Assembly (NCBI GenBank): GCA_050258375.1
Contig: JBLMYQ010000033.1
Coordinates: forward strand, 1-40,325
Length of the DNA stretch: 40,325 nucleotides
DNA from: JBLMYQ01 sp050258375
Lineage (GTDB): Bacteria; Bacillota; Clostridia; Acetivibrionales; UBA4821
Direction: 5' to 3'
Positions 1 to 8,834 of this stretch are shown here, in pieces. The notes beneath the pieces are model-generated. The model saw nothing but the letters and a program-made list of their open reading frames with translations. It was not told where the DNA came from and searched no databases. Every line of letters begins with the position of its first letter. Position 1 is the first letter of the stretch. A program made the position numbers and the translations under genes.

Positions 1-1265
1 TCAACTGCAGCATTAAGAGCAAGAATATTGGTTTGGAAAGCAATTTCATCTATAACCTTGATGATTTTTGATATTTCCTTGGAAGAATCATTAATATCAT
101 TCATTGAAGCCAGCATGGAAGTCATATGTTGGTTGCCTTCCATGGCCATTGAATTTGCTTCTTCAGCAAACTCATTTGCACGCTGTGCATTACTGGCATT
201 ATCGCGTATCTGTCCAGATACTTCCTCCATACTTGAGTTAAGCTCTTCAACCGTACTTGCTTGTTCTGTAGAGCCTTGAGATAAGCTCTGGCTTGAAGAA
301 GCTAGCTGTGTCGCAGCTGATGCCACCTGGTCTGCTGATGCGTTTACATTTGCCATGATATCATTTAGTTTTTCAACCATCTCGCAAAGACTGATTCCAA
401 CAACGTCTTTTTCTGATTTAGGTTGAGGTTCAACAGTAAGGTCCCCATCTGCAATTTGCTTTATGTCCATAGCTTGCTCTTTCATATTTTGTACCATATT
501 AGAAAATGAGAGCATTAAATCCCCAATCTCATCTTTCGTTTCAGCTTTTACAACTACACCTACATCTCCAACTGAGAGTTTTTCAGCCGCCTCAGCAAGC
601 TTTCTAACCGGCTTACTTATCATGTTTGAAATAATTATACCTTCGATAATTGCCAATATCATTCCAATCGCAATGAATATTATCATCATGGTAGTAGCAT
701 TGTTAGCAATTTTGGTGTTGCTGTCGGATTTTTCTTTGGCTATACTAACCATTGCCTTTACCAGATTATCGATAGCTTCCTGATATGCCGCAGCAGATTT
801 TGCTGCATCCCCGCTCTTCATATACTGTATTGCCTCTTTAATCTTACCACTTTTGGCAATTTCACTTGTTTTTTGCACAAAAGGTACAAAATTCTTTTGT
901 GCATTTGTAAAAGCATCAAACAAAACCTTTTTTCTATCTTCATCAACATACTTTCCTAATTGTTCTCCAAACTTGCTTATTTCTTCTTCTCTAAGTTTAA
1001 TATTATTAATTTCTTTATCCATTGCCTCATCTGACAAAGCTAAAACCATATCCCTAATATGAACGCGCTCTCTTTGAAAAGACATAGCAATATTGGTAAC
1101 TATGCTCATAGGTATAGTTACTGTTTCATACATCTCAGTATCTGCCTTATCAATAGCACGTATATTTATTATACCTACAACACCAATAACACCTGCTATT
1201 AAAGCAACTGAAATAAATCCGATAAGAAGCTTTAATGATATCTTAAGATTACAAAACCATTTCAT
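1..1265 (-). CDS. Methyl-accepting chemotaxis protein, 3'-truncated by window edge
   Basis: Transmembrane chemoreceptor that passes ligand signals to CheA through CheW. Translation from ATG at 1265 gives an N-terminal membrane helix (about residues 10-30), a roughly 160-residue helical extracytoplasmic domain, a second membrane helix (about 195-220), a HAMP segment with the typical ISKPVRKLAEAAEKLSVGD pattern, and the start of the coiled-coil signalling domain. The last readable residues (DEIAFQTNILALNAAVE) are the highly conserved hairpin-proximal part of the MCP signalling domain, so the family call is firm. The remaining C-terminus lies left of the window. An AGGAGG site at 1273-1279 fixes the start. 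It follows cheW by 62 bases on the same strand, so the two are probably co-transcribed. The ligand is unknown; the helical sensor resembles a four-helix-bundle type. Confidence 0.95.
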   Translation of the reverse strand, partial: MKWFCNLKISLKLLIGFISVALIAGVIGVVGIINIRAIDKADTEMYETVTIPMSIVTNIAMSFQRERVHIRDMVLALSDEAMDKEINNIKLREEEISKFGEQLGKYVDEDRKKVLFDAFTNAQKNFVPFVQKTSEIAKSGKIKEAIQYMKSGDAAKSAAAYQEAIDNLVKAMVSIAKEKSDSNTKIANNATTMMIIFIAIGMILAIIEGIIISNMISKPVRKLAEAAEKLSVGDVGVVVKAETKDEIGDLMLSFSNMVQNMKEQAMDIKQIADGDLTVEPQPKSEKDVVGISLCEMVEKLNDIMANVNASADQVASAATQLASSSQSLSQGSTEQASTVEELNSSMEEVSGQIRDNASNAQRANEFAEEANSMAMEGNQHMTSMLASMNDINDSSKEISKIIKVIDEIAFQTNILALNAAV

Positions 1266-1327
1266 TATATGTACCTCCTGTTTAGTTTTTTAATATTTTT
1301 TATATATTTTCTATACATAAAATTAAT

Positions 1328-1822
1328 CTAGCCAACATTTTCAAGCAGTGATACTTCTTCATCATTTAATAACTTGTCACAATCCAAGAGAAGTTTTACA
1401 TCCTCATTAATTTTTCCAATCCCTTTAATATATTTGTTATGCTGGCTCTTTCCCAAGTTAGGAGGCGGTGAAATATTTTCCTCCAAAATAGTTGCGACTT
1501 CGCGGACTCTGTCTACAATCAAACCTATTAAAATATTACTGATGTCAACAACTATAATGCATGTTCTATCATCATAATCTCTTGCCTCTTTCCTGAACCG
1601 CAGCCTTACATCCATAACAGGAATTATCTTTCCTCTCAGATTGATTACCCCTCTTACATAATCAGGCAAATCAGGCACTTCCGTTATTGGCTGCAAGCCG
1701 ATAATCTCAGTTACGTACTTGATTTCGATACCGTAATCTTCTTTCCCTAACGTAAAAGTAAGATGTCTGCCTTTTTGAGTATCTTCTTCCAATTCCATAA
1801 AAACTTCATCTGTTTCCGCCAC
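1328..1822 (-). CDS. cheW: CheW chemotaxis coupling protein
   Basis: Soluble adaptor that links chemoreceptors to the CheA kinase. The 164-residue product carries the CheW fold: LTFTLGKEDYGIEIKYVTEII near residue 22, the conserved VRGVINLRGKIIPVMDVR segment near residue 55, and TCIIVVDISNILIGLIVDRVREV after it. Length is normal for the family. The start is GTG at 1822, served by an AAAGGGAG site 8 bases upstream; an ATG three bases further upstream is out of frame. The receptor gene lies immediately downstream, so this looks like a dedicated receptor/coupler pair apart from a main che operon. The approximately 14-residue acidic N-terminal extension is mildly unusual. Confidence 0.95.
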   Translation of the reverse strand: MAETDEVFMELEEDTQKGRHLTFTLGKEDYGIEIKYVTEIIGLQPITEVPDLPDYVRGVINLRGKIIPVMDVRLRFRKEARDYDDRTCIIVVDISNILIGLIVDRVREVATILEENISPPPNLGKSQHNKYIKGIGKINEDVKLLLDCDKLLNDEEVSLLENVG

Positions 1823-2194
1823 ATTATCAACTCCCTTTCATTTTCTTTTGTATATTAATCGTCTTAAATACACAGGGCAAAATATATCTACCAATGAATA
1901 TCAACAATAAAGACAATAATAAAGCACTATTACCCTCGTGTATCCTGATTAATTTTAAAATTATTTTAGAAAATGGGCTTTGCTCAAAGAAGTTATTGCA
2001 TCTCAATAGAATAATTGTGAGAAAAAATTGTCATATAGATTTGTCATTTTTTTTATTATATTAATATAATATCACCTATTAAATATTTTTTCTATACATT
2101 TTGTATTTTTTTGTGACTTTTTTAAACCATTATTATTTGTTTTTTAATGTCATACAATTTTATTTTCTTTGTTTGATATACAGTTCGTATGCAT
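1823..2194. other. Non-coding, very AT-rich intergenic stretch
   Basis: Between the cheW start and the hairpin behind the M56 gene I see no credible ORF on either strand. The cheW promoter should lie at its left end, but no convincing -35/-10 pair or sigma-D box could be chosen. The middle (about 2045-2160) is nearly pure A/T with runs of T. Confidence 0.6.
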
Positions 2195-2252
2195 TTATAA
2201 TTATAAAGGTCAGCTTATGCCTTGTAACATAAACTGACCCTTTATAATTATA
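2195..2252 (-). terminator. Long hairpin downstream of the M56 peptidase gene
   Basis: Arms of about 24 bases (2195-2219 and 2228-2252) pair around an 8-base loop with one mismatch and one bulge; the core is AAAGGTCAG against CTGACCCTTT. It starts 12 bases after the M56 stop codon. There is no clear U tract on the minus strand, so it may be an RNA-end stabiliser or a weak terminator rather than a classical one. Confidence 0.55.
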
Positions 2253-2263
2253 GACTATTAAAA

Positions 2264-4822
2264 TTAATCATTCACTAAGTTTATAAGCCGTGGCTCACTC
2301 CCAACAATTTTATACCTGTATTCTTTAACTACAGCCCCATCTTGTTTTGTCTTTTTAAAAGCTATAAGGTCACAGCCATCATCAGCTTTGCTCTGCAATG
2401 TTTGATAAATATATCTTACACCATTTTCTAATTTTTCTTTTGTGCCAAGCCAATAAGGAAACTCATTTAGTTCTTGGTTCTCTTTGGTAAACTCAGAGAA
2501 AAGCGTATTTGATGCTTCTACATTTATGTTTGGAAGCTTTTTCTCTACATATTTTTCGGATATCTTTGCCTCTCTGCCTATTGATTTAAGATATTGTGCC
2601 GCCTGAGTTTCCTGCTGTTTTGTAAGCTCCTGATATTTATTTACCGTAAGCACTTGATTCCATAATTTTTGAGGAAACATTTGCTTTATTGATTTGGTAT
2701 ATCCTGCCCCATCCACAGGCTCTTTATATTCAAGCAGAGAATATTCACTCTTTTGATTTCGCAAGAAGGTTATTACTGTAGGAATAGCTCCACTTCCACT
2801 AACCTTTGTGAAAATTCCATTTTCAAACCCAAACCAGCCAAAGCTTGAAACCGTATAAACCTTAATTTTTCCGTTTTTCTCTTCAGTATCAAGTATTACA
2901 TGCCCCTCAGCTGCAGCTTCTCCAGCAAGATAACTGGATTTTTTACTGAGTATTGCTTCAGATACTGCATATTCTAAAGAATTTGACTTAATAGGAAGTT
3001 TTGAAATAAATTCATAAGCAACTTTTCTGAGCTGTTTTGTATCCTCAAAACGGTATTCAAATCTTGGGAGCGAACTCATATAAGGGGCATATTTTACAAT
3101 TCCACCTGTTTTATAATCAATATAAAAATATGTATCTCCATTTCCGCTGTCTAAAACTAAGTAAAAGCCGCTCATTGGAAGTGTTAATCTCTTTTCCTTT
3201 AAATACGGTAGAAGCTTGATGCTATTTAACTGCCTAATTAAATCAACTATCATTTCCTTATCACTTATATTTAGAGGTTCTTGCTTATTGCTTTTAAATA
3301 AACTGTTAAATAGCTCAAAACGTATTTCCCTAATTTTATCACCTTCAAGTCCTGTAAAGTCTGAGAAAGTAGATATTTTATTCGTATTTGATTGTATACT
3401 GTTATTAATTATGAATGTGTTAATAATAGCTTGAACATCTTTTTCCATATTACGGTATTCATCAGCGTTTTGTGGATCAAATTGAACATCGGTAGGCATT
3501 CTTACAGCAAAGACCGCATTGTCATCCTCTGCAATTTTCCTCATGCCTGTCACATCTGCAAGCTGCATGCCCTCTGTTTTCCACTTATCTTTAGGGGAAT
3601 ATACGTGAATAGTAAAAAGTGTACCAAAATACCCATCGGGAGTACTTTCCGACAATAATTTGTTATGCACTGAAACTGTATCACCATTGTCTTTCACAAT
3701 GTACTTTCCCCTCCAGCTATCAGGCAATGTAAATGAAAAACCGTATTTATCATTTTTATATATTAGATCGTTCTTATAATTGTTAGTAGTTGATACAGGC
3801 TTCCCGTTTGTCAGAAGTACCACAGCAAGGCCTATAATGCATAATAAGCCTACTGTCATGATAATCCTTTTCTTACTTTTAAAAAGCTTAGCCATTTCTA
3901 TCATCTTTATCCTCCTCTTAATATTTTTCTTATCGTCAATCATCCCCAAAAGCTTAGGAATAAGCTTAGGAGAATTAAAACTTTCTAGTACCGCTAAAAG
4001 TGCCTTTCCATAATCCTTGTGCTCAGAGTTTTCCAGAATACCAAGTACCATTTCATCAGTCGCCAGCTCCATATCCTGACGAACCCTCATAAAGCAGTAC
4101 CACATAATAGGGTTAAACCAATGCACTGCTTGCAGTACAAGAAGAAGGTAGTTTACAAACAAATCCTTTCTTTTGTAATGTGCAAGCTCATGCAGCAGAA
4201 CATATTGCAGCTCCTTGTCACTCAGATTGGATACAGCAGACGTAAGCAGAATCTTAGGTCTGATTATACCAAATAAGGAAGGTGTCCCAATAATATCCTG
4301 AAACATCACCTGAATATTGTCCCTAATTTTTAATCTGCTTTTGCAGGCTTCCAAAATTGAGTTTACACGTTCATCGGCCGAAATGGTTTTCTTTCGCAGC
4401 TTTATATGAAAAGAGCAATTGATAAATATAAGCCCTAGAAGCATAAGAAGAATACCGGAAAACCATATATATGGAACTATATCTTCAATAGATACTTCTT
4501 CTGATGCAAGCTTCATTTCTGGTTTAGCCGTAGTGGTTGCCTCAGTATGAACAGCCGCACCAGCTGCTGCATTTTTTTGCCATGTTTGATAAACCGTATT
4601 TATCTCTTGAGTATGTATCGGTACTGTATTAAATAAGCTTACAGCACTCTCAGGTCCAAAAGGCACAACCAGCTTTAATAATAATATTCCCCAGATTGCA
4701 TAGTGCCAGAAGGCATTTATTCTATTTTTTAATATTGTTTTAAATATAATAATAACAATTCCTACAACACTTGCATAAATAGATGTGGTTAAAATGATAT
4801 TGAATAAATACTCCATACTCAT
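2264..4822 (-). CDS. M56 (BlaR1/MecR1-like) membrane zinc peptidase with non-penicillin-binding C-terminus
   Basis: Integral-membrane signalling protease expected to relieve repression by its BlaI partner. Of 852 residues, the first ~340 are the M56 module: membrane helices near 7-30, 38-58, 115-138, 221-240 and 330-347, with the zinc motif HELAH at 211-215 and the downstream glutamate in ELATDE (252-257). The rest is extracytoplasmic. It starts with a PsbP-like segment (YGFSFTLPDSWRGKY) and lacks the Ser-x-x-Lys transpeptidase-like sensor of true BlaR1, so beta-lactam sensing is not supported. The gene overlaps the repressor gene by ATGA. Either ATG 4822 or ATG 4816 could be used; the AAGGGGG site is better spaced for 4816. 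The signal it senses is unknown. Confidence 0.88.
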   Translation of the reverse strand: MSMEYLFNIILTTSIYASVVGIVIIIFKTILKNRINAFWHYAIWGILLLKLVVPFGPESAVSLFNTVPIHTQEINTVYQTWQKNAAAGAAVHTEATTTAKPEMKLASEEVSIEDIVPYIWFSGILLMLLGLIFINCSFHIKLRKKTISADERVNSILEACKSRLKIRDNIQVMFQDIIGTPSLFGIIRPKILLTSAVSNLSDKELQYVLLHELAHYKRKDLFVNYLLLVLQAVHWFNPIMWYCFMRVRQDMELATDEMVLGILENSEHKDYGKALLAVLESFNSPKLIPKLLGMIDDKKNIKRRIKMIEMAKLFKSKKRIIMTVGLLCIIGLAVVLLTNGKPVSTTNNYKNDLIYKNDKYGFSFTLPDSWRGKYIVKDNGDTVSVHNKLLSESTPDGYFGTLFTIHVYSPKDKWKTEGMQLADVTGMRKIAEDDNAVFAVRMPTDVQFDPQNADEYRNMEKDVQAIINTFIINNSIQSNTNKISTFSDFTGLEGDKIREIRFELFNSLFKSNKQEPLNISDKEMIVDLIRQLNSIKLLPYLKEKRLTLPMSGFYLVLDSGNGDTYFYIDYKTGGIVKYAPYMSSLPRFEYRFEDTKQLRKVAYEFISKLPIKSNSLEYAVSEAILSKKSSYLAGEAAAEGHVILDTEEKNGKIKVYTVSSFGWFGFENGIFTKVSGSGAIPTVITFLRNQKSEYSLLEYKEPVDGAGYTKSIKQMFPQKLWNQVLTVNKYQELTKQQETQAAQYLKSIGREAKISEKYVEKKLPNINVEASNTLFSEFTKENQELNEFPYWLGTKEKLENGVRYIYQTLQSKADDGCDLIAFKKTKQDGAVVKEYRYKIVGSEPRLINLVND

Positions 4823-5196
4823 TCCCCCTTGCCATCAAGAAGCTTCTTAAGCTCCTCAATCTCATTACTTGAGAGCTTTCTTTCCTTTATAAAGCTTGTT
4901 AGCATTAAATTCACAGAACCGTTATATACCCTTTTTAAAAATGAACTATTTGCATAAGCTTTATATTCCTCTTCACTGACATTCGGAGAATATATAAATG
5001 CCTTATTGTTTATTTTCTCAGCCTTTATAGCTTTCTTCGCTACAAGACGTGTAATAAGCGTTTGAACGGTCTTGGGCTTCCAATCAGTTGTTTGCGTAAG
5101 CCTGTCAACAATTTGACTGCTTGTAGCTTCGTTGAGCTCCCATAATATTTTTATAACTTCCAATTCAGCTTCAGATATTTGAGACATTGTTTTCAA
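4819..5196 (-). CDS. BlaI/MecI/CopY-family winged-helix repressor
   Basis: DNA-binding repressor of 125 residues. The whole length matches the penicillinase-repressor family: ISEAELEVIKILWELNEATSSQIVD at the start, then the recognition region KPKTVQTLITRLVAKKAIKAEK, then a helical dimerisation tail. The start is probably TTG at 5196, because AAGGAGGG sits 7 bases upstream; the first ATG (5187) is 16 bases from that site. It is translationally coupled to the M56 peptidase gene, the classical partner that inactivates such repressors. Two TACA-N2-TGTA dyads lie in its own promoter, so it is very probably autoregulated. Target genes other than its own operon are not established. Confidence 0.93.
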   Translation of the reverse strand: MKTMSQISEAELEVIKILWELNEATSSQIVDRLTQTTDWKPKTVQTLITRLVAKKAIKAEKINNKAFIYSPNVSEEEYKAYANSSFLKRVYNGSVNLMLTSFIKERKLSSNEIEELKKLLDGKGE

Positions 5197-5222
5197 AATA
5201 AAACCCTCCTTACGAAAAATGG

Positions 5223-5274
5223 ATTACAACTGTAATATATTATATATCTTACAATTGTAATCCATTTATGTCAA
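5223..5274 (-). promoter_or_regulatory. Promoter with two BlaI-type operator dyads
   Basis: On the minus strand a TTGACA -35 (5269-5274) and a TAAGAT -10 (5246-5251) are separated by 17 bases. Two near-identical dyads overlap it: TTACAATTGTAA at 5249-5260, between -35 and -10, and TTACAACTGTAA at 5224-5235, at the start of transcription. Both contain TACA-N2-TGTA, the established BlaI/MecI/CopY half-site pattern, and their centres are 25 bases apart. The geometry is that of an autorepressed promoter. Confidence 0.82.
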
Positions 5275-5332
5275 GAAATTATTTATTAATCCACAAGGCT
5301 ATTTAAACTTTCTGTATTCTTTGGTTTTCACA

Positions 5333-6295
5333 TCATGTTCTGGCAACAAATGCAAGTATTACAAAGGTAATTATATATACAGCTGTAGTAATTATAAATG
5401 CAGCTATAAACCAAAATAATGTCTTGAAAAACCCTTTTGAAATACTTTTTCTATTTTTAAAAAGAATCATCAGAATTATAATTGATAAAACAATAAATAC
5501 AACACCGCAAAGTTTGGCAGCCATTAAATCAAATAATGCAAGAAGTATAAACAATATCCAAAACATCACACTGGTCTTACCAGCCTTAATTGGCTGAGAG
5601 CTTACAGCTTGATTAAAAATCGGGGCTGCATTGGTATTTACTGTGATTGGAGGAGGTTGGATAAGCACCTGTTCCTGAGGCTTGTTAAAGGTTTGCTGCT
5701 GCATATCCTCCCTCTGCTGTGTTCCGCATTCGGGACAGAATACAGCCGCAGCCGAAAGCTTATTACCGCAGTTAGTACAAAATGAATTGCTTGGTACAGC
5801 CGCCTGTTGAAGCGCTTCATTATTTGTCATTTGCACTTCTCTGCCTTGTGACTGCACATAACCCGCAGGCCACAAAGCCTTTTCCCTTTTTAACACCGTT
5901 TTGAATTTCCATCCATACTGTTTCGCTGTCTCTTTTACAGCCTTCGGGATGGCTCCAAGGTCAAGATTTATTTCAAATGCCTTGCCATCAAGACCGTACT
6001 GTACACTTTTCACCTTGCGAAAAAGTGTTGTACCTGACTGAAACGAGCTTTCACTATCTCCCCCGAAGGAAAACCCAGAACCAACTTCTTTTGTGAGTTC
6101 CCACATAAATATAGTCTGAGAAGCTTCATCAACAAATATTGACGACTCATAGTTTATTGTTTTTTTTCCGGTACTCCAGCCTGCATCAAGGAACTCCGCT
6201 GTAATAGCTATATCAGTATTGGTTCCTGTTTGATACGATATACCCATTTTTGCAAACTTTCCGGTTATTACTTTTATGATTTCTTGTTTACTCAT
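5333..6295 (-). CDS. Zinc-ribbon membrane protein of unknown function
   Basis: A 320-residue protein with three parts. Residues 1-160 form a soluble domain I do not recognise (contains FMWELTKEVGSGFSFGG). A zinc ribbon follows at about 172-192 with CTNCG and CPECG. After a proline/glutamine-rich linker come about three membrane helices (245-318). ATG 6295 has a good AAGGAGA site. It is the last gene of a three-gene unit with the phospholipase-like gene (63 bases upstream, with a palindromic repeat between) and a second zinc-ribbon membrane protein. Similar architectures often occur in poorly characterised envelope-stress or scaffold proteins; no specific function can be assigned. Confidence 0.8.
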   Translation of the reverse strand: MSKQEIIKVITGKFAKMGISYQTGTNTDIAITAEFLDAGWSTGKKTINYESSIFVDEASQTIFMWELTKEVGSGFSFGGDSESSFQSGTTLFRKVKSVQYGLDGKAFEINLDLGAIPKAVKETAKQYGWKFKTVLKREKALWPAGYVQSQGREVQMTNNEALQQAAVPSNSFCTNCGNKLSAAAVFCPECGTQQREDMQQQTFNKPQEQVLIQPPPITVNTNAAPIFNQAVSSQPIKAGKTSVMFWILFILLALFDLMAAKLCGVVFIVLSIIILMILFKNRKSISKGFFKTLFWFIAAFIITTAVYIITFVILAFVART

Positions 6296-6319
6296 ATCCT
6301 TCTCCTTAAATAAGAATTT

Positions 6320-6358
6320 TTCCCCCTCTATTGGAAAGAGAGGGGGCTAGGGGGTGAG
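6320..6358. repeat. Palindromic repeat, copy 1 of a REP-like family
   Basis: A C-rich arm CCCCCTCT and a G-rich arm AGAGGGGG enclose an 8-base loop, followed by a second G-rich run CTAGGGGGTGAGTT. The unit lies directly after the stop codon of the phospholipase-like gene. There is no U tract after it on the minus strand, so it is not a standard terminator. The same architecture (CCTCCCTAxCCCTCC, short A/T loop, GGAGG) occurs twice more at 15126-15249. Confidence 0.6.
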
Positions 6359-8812
6359 TTATTTTAAAGCTTTAACCGCTTTTCTGAACCATTCTGTAAA
6401 CACTGCGTCGCTGTTGATTTTTTGAGGTACTTTTACAGCTGACTGGTATTGCCTCCAATGCCTATACTTATAAAAGAATTCAACATTCCAATCATTTATA
6501 TAAGCATGGTATTCAGTAGGATCGTAATCTGCCAGAGCATCCTTTTTATATATCGTATACCCATCAATATTAAAAGTACTGCTTGCTTGGGATATTACTT
6601 GCTTCTTTTCTCTCTGGGCAGCATCATTTATAATCTGTCCCATAGAAGAAAAGTTCATCAGCGTACACCCCGCGGTTACGTTTATTGTATTAACAGCATA
6701 AGTATTGATAGATTCATCGCAGAAGTACGTTCTATCATAACCCACTCCACCAACGTACGTGTCCATTTCACCATTTTGATCCCTGTCGGTCCATTCCCCT
6801 TTAGTTATCTTTAACGATTCATTAGTTCCTCCTTTGTGCGCATTTCCATGCCATACTCTTTTCCCTTCGGCTATTCCGCCAAGCCCAACCGTTCCTGGCG
6901 CTATATAAAATGCACTTGCATCAGGCGTTCCTTTCTTAGCCGGCTTTCCTTCTCCAACCTTTACTGTGAACTCCGCTTTCGAAAGCTCTTCACTCTTATT
7001 ATTTTTATCATAAAGAGCCACACTTCCTGTAAATTCAGCCTCAATTAAATATTTATGGCTTACTTTTGCACTATCGGTGCTAACCTTTTCGCTTCCATCT
7101 CCAAAATCCCATACATAATAGGGCTCTTTAGGTCCGTTAGTCACTTTTGCTTTAAAATTTGCAGTACCTTCCGGCTGTATTGCTGCTTTTTGCGGGTCTA
7201 CCGTTATCTTTGCTTTTATCTTACTGACAGACTTAACCAGAATTCCACCCATATCCAATCCTATATCTATGCTTATATCTCTATCAGAACTTATATATCT
7301 GGATATGAAATTTGAATACCTTTCAAGCTCACTCATTTTCAATTCAAACTGGCCATTTTTTACATCAACAGGAGGCAGTAAAAAGTTTTCCTGCTTACCG
7401 GTATCCGGCAGGGTAACAAATACTATCATCCTCTGCGCTGAATTGATTCCTTCAGCCGGAGCATAGCTTCCATTATCCTGCCTTTTGTACCGGGTTACTT
7501 TACCGGTCAGCTTTTCTTTGTCAAAGGTTACATCATCTATACTTGCCCTTGGTATGCTCATATCAAGAATTTTCATACTGCTTTTTATTGCAATTGGTAT
7601 AAGCCTTTTTGCCTGACTTTCAACAGCGCTCCTGTTTACTATACCGGGCACCTCTTCCCATCCATTATCATCAAGCCATGATTTATGATACATAATTAAG
7701 CCGCCAAGTTCATCTTTGACAACATAATTATCTGAATATTCACTTTCTTTTTGCGGAAGCTTATAATCAGGCAGGTCATAAACAATGCCGTCCCAGTTCA
7801 AATCCTTTAAGCCGCCTGTCATTGTTTTATATGGAATAGTATCAGATGAAAAAAAATGCTGATTGACGTGTTCCGCTACCACATTAAATAGTTCATTAGG
7901 ATTATTTATTCCATCAATTTTTTTATCAAGCTGCGCATTTGCAATTGTCCCATTCTTGTTAGCCTTAATTATTCCAAGGTCACTCGACATAATATATTCA
8001 TATGCATCAGCCCTTGCATCATCAAAAGCTCCGCTGCCCTTTGCCGGATGTGAATCATCTCTTACGTGTGCAGGAACTGTCATATCATCTATCAGGTGTA
8101 AGGTTTGTCCCAAGCTCCTCCAACCTGCCGCAAAGCTTTCATCAGTATTCCCACTGGTCAAGCCTTTCTCCAAACTATTGATTCCATTAACCCAGTTATA
8201 TTTATTATCCCAATGTGAAAGCGCCCATATCTTTGCATTAACCTTCGGATTTGACTCGCCCATCACTTGATTCAATGATTCTATGTAATTTGCTGCTACA
8301 TTATCATCAGACGGCAAATCCGAAAAATAATCCGGACCTTTATCCTGTATAGGATTAAAAAAATGTCTCCATGACATATACCTCTCCGGCTCGTCTGCAC
8401 TGTACCCGCCATCAATTATCCAATCAGCAAAGGTTTTGCTATTCTTTTTCTCAATAGTATTCAAATCTGCAGCTGTTTGCCCACATTTATAAATGTCACT
8501 GCCTTCAGGCTTAAAAAGATTAGCCGTCCAAGTACCCGAAATATCATCCACACTGCTTAAACCCTTTATATTAAGCTGTTTTTTATCAGGATAGAAATTA
8601 TAATTTTTTAAGATATTATCACTTTTTGCTTTTTCGGCAAATTTCTCAAGAGCTATTTTATTTAATAATCTGTGAGCGCCGCCTGCTATAGAATCAGCTG
8701 CGCCATTCAACTCCTTATTATCAAAAGCTAATACACTGCTTGTATTTGTAATCACCAGTGAAAAGCTCAATAATATAGAACATAATTTTTTTATTGTTTT
8801 AATAGGTTTCAC
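6359..8812 (-). CDS. Secreted zinc-dependent phospholipase C-like protein with PKD domain
   Basis: Exported 817-residue protein. A signal peptide covers about residues 1-30 (ending SSVLAFDN). The region up to about 420 looks like the all-helical zinc phospholipase C / S1-P1 fold. Its key stretch, LHLIDDMTVPAHVRDDSH, has the His-x3-Asp and following His spacing of the zinc ligands in Bacillus cereus PLC, and HRLLNKIALEKF, ALSHWDN and AEHVNQHFF supply further candidate ligands. A PKD domain follows (WDFGDGSEKVSTDSAKVSHKY, about 570-625), then a C-terminal part of ~190 residues I do not recognise. The start is GTG 8812 with AAGGGGG 8 bases upstream. Phospholipid hydrolysis is inferred from the fold motif only; a phosphatase or structural role is possible. 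Confidence 0.78.
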   Translation of the reverse strand: MKPIKTIKKLCSILLSFSLVITNTSSVLAFDNKELNGAADSIAGGAHRLLNKIALEKFAEKAKSDNILKNYNFYPDKKQLNIKGLSSVDDISGTWTANLFKPEGSDIYKCGQTAADLNTIEKKNSKTFADWIIDGGYSADEPERYMSWRHFFNPIQDKGPDYFSDLPSDDNVAANYIESLNQVMGESNPKVNAKIWALSHWDNKYNWVNGINSLEKGLTSGNTDESFAAGWRSLGQTLHLIDDMTVPAHVRDDSHPAKGSGAFDDARADAYEYIMSSDLGIIKANKNGTIANAQLDKKIDGINNPNELFNVVAEHVNQHFFSSDTIPYKTMTGGLKDLNWDGIVYDLPDYKLPQKESEYSDNYVVKDELGGLIMYHKSWLDDNGWEEVPGIVNRSAVESQAKRLIPIAIKSSMKILDMSIPRASIDDVTFDKEKLTGKVTRYKRQDNGSYAPAEGINSAQRMIVFVTLPDTGKQENFLLPPVDVKNGQFELKMSELERYSNFISRYISSDRDISIDIGLDMGGILVKSVSKIKAKITVDPQKAAIQPEGTANFKAKVTNGPKEPYYVWDFGDGSEKVSTDSAKVSHKYLIEAEFTGSVALYDKNNKSEELSKAEFTVKVGEGKPAKKGTPDASAFYIAPGTVGLGGIAEGKRVWHGNAHKGGTNESLKITKGEWTDRDQNGEMDTYVGGVGYDRTYFCDESINTYAVNTINVTAGCTLMNFSSMGQIINDAAQREKKQVISQASSTFNIDGYTIYKKDALADYDPTEYHAYINDWNVEFFYKYRHWRQYQSAVKVPQKINSDAVFTEWFRKAVKALK

Positions 8813-8834
8813 TATTCCAGCCCCCTTATAAAGT

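Noticed and set aside
28..783. Plus-strand reading frames opposite the chemoreceptor gene
   Set aside because: They lack ribosome sites and recognisable domains, and lie antisense to an unmistakable MCP; treated as shadows.
1868..1900. ACACAGGGCAAAA stretch as a second GEMM-like motif
   Set aside because: No GACGCAAA partner and no enclosing stem nearby; the match is limited to the short GGGCAAA core.
6320..6358. Hairpin as a rho-independent terminator of the phospholipase-like gene
   Set aside because: On the minus strand the stem is followed by A residues, not U; better explained as a repeat unit.
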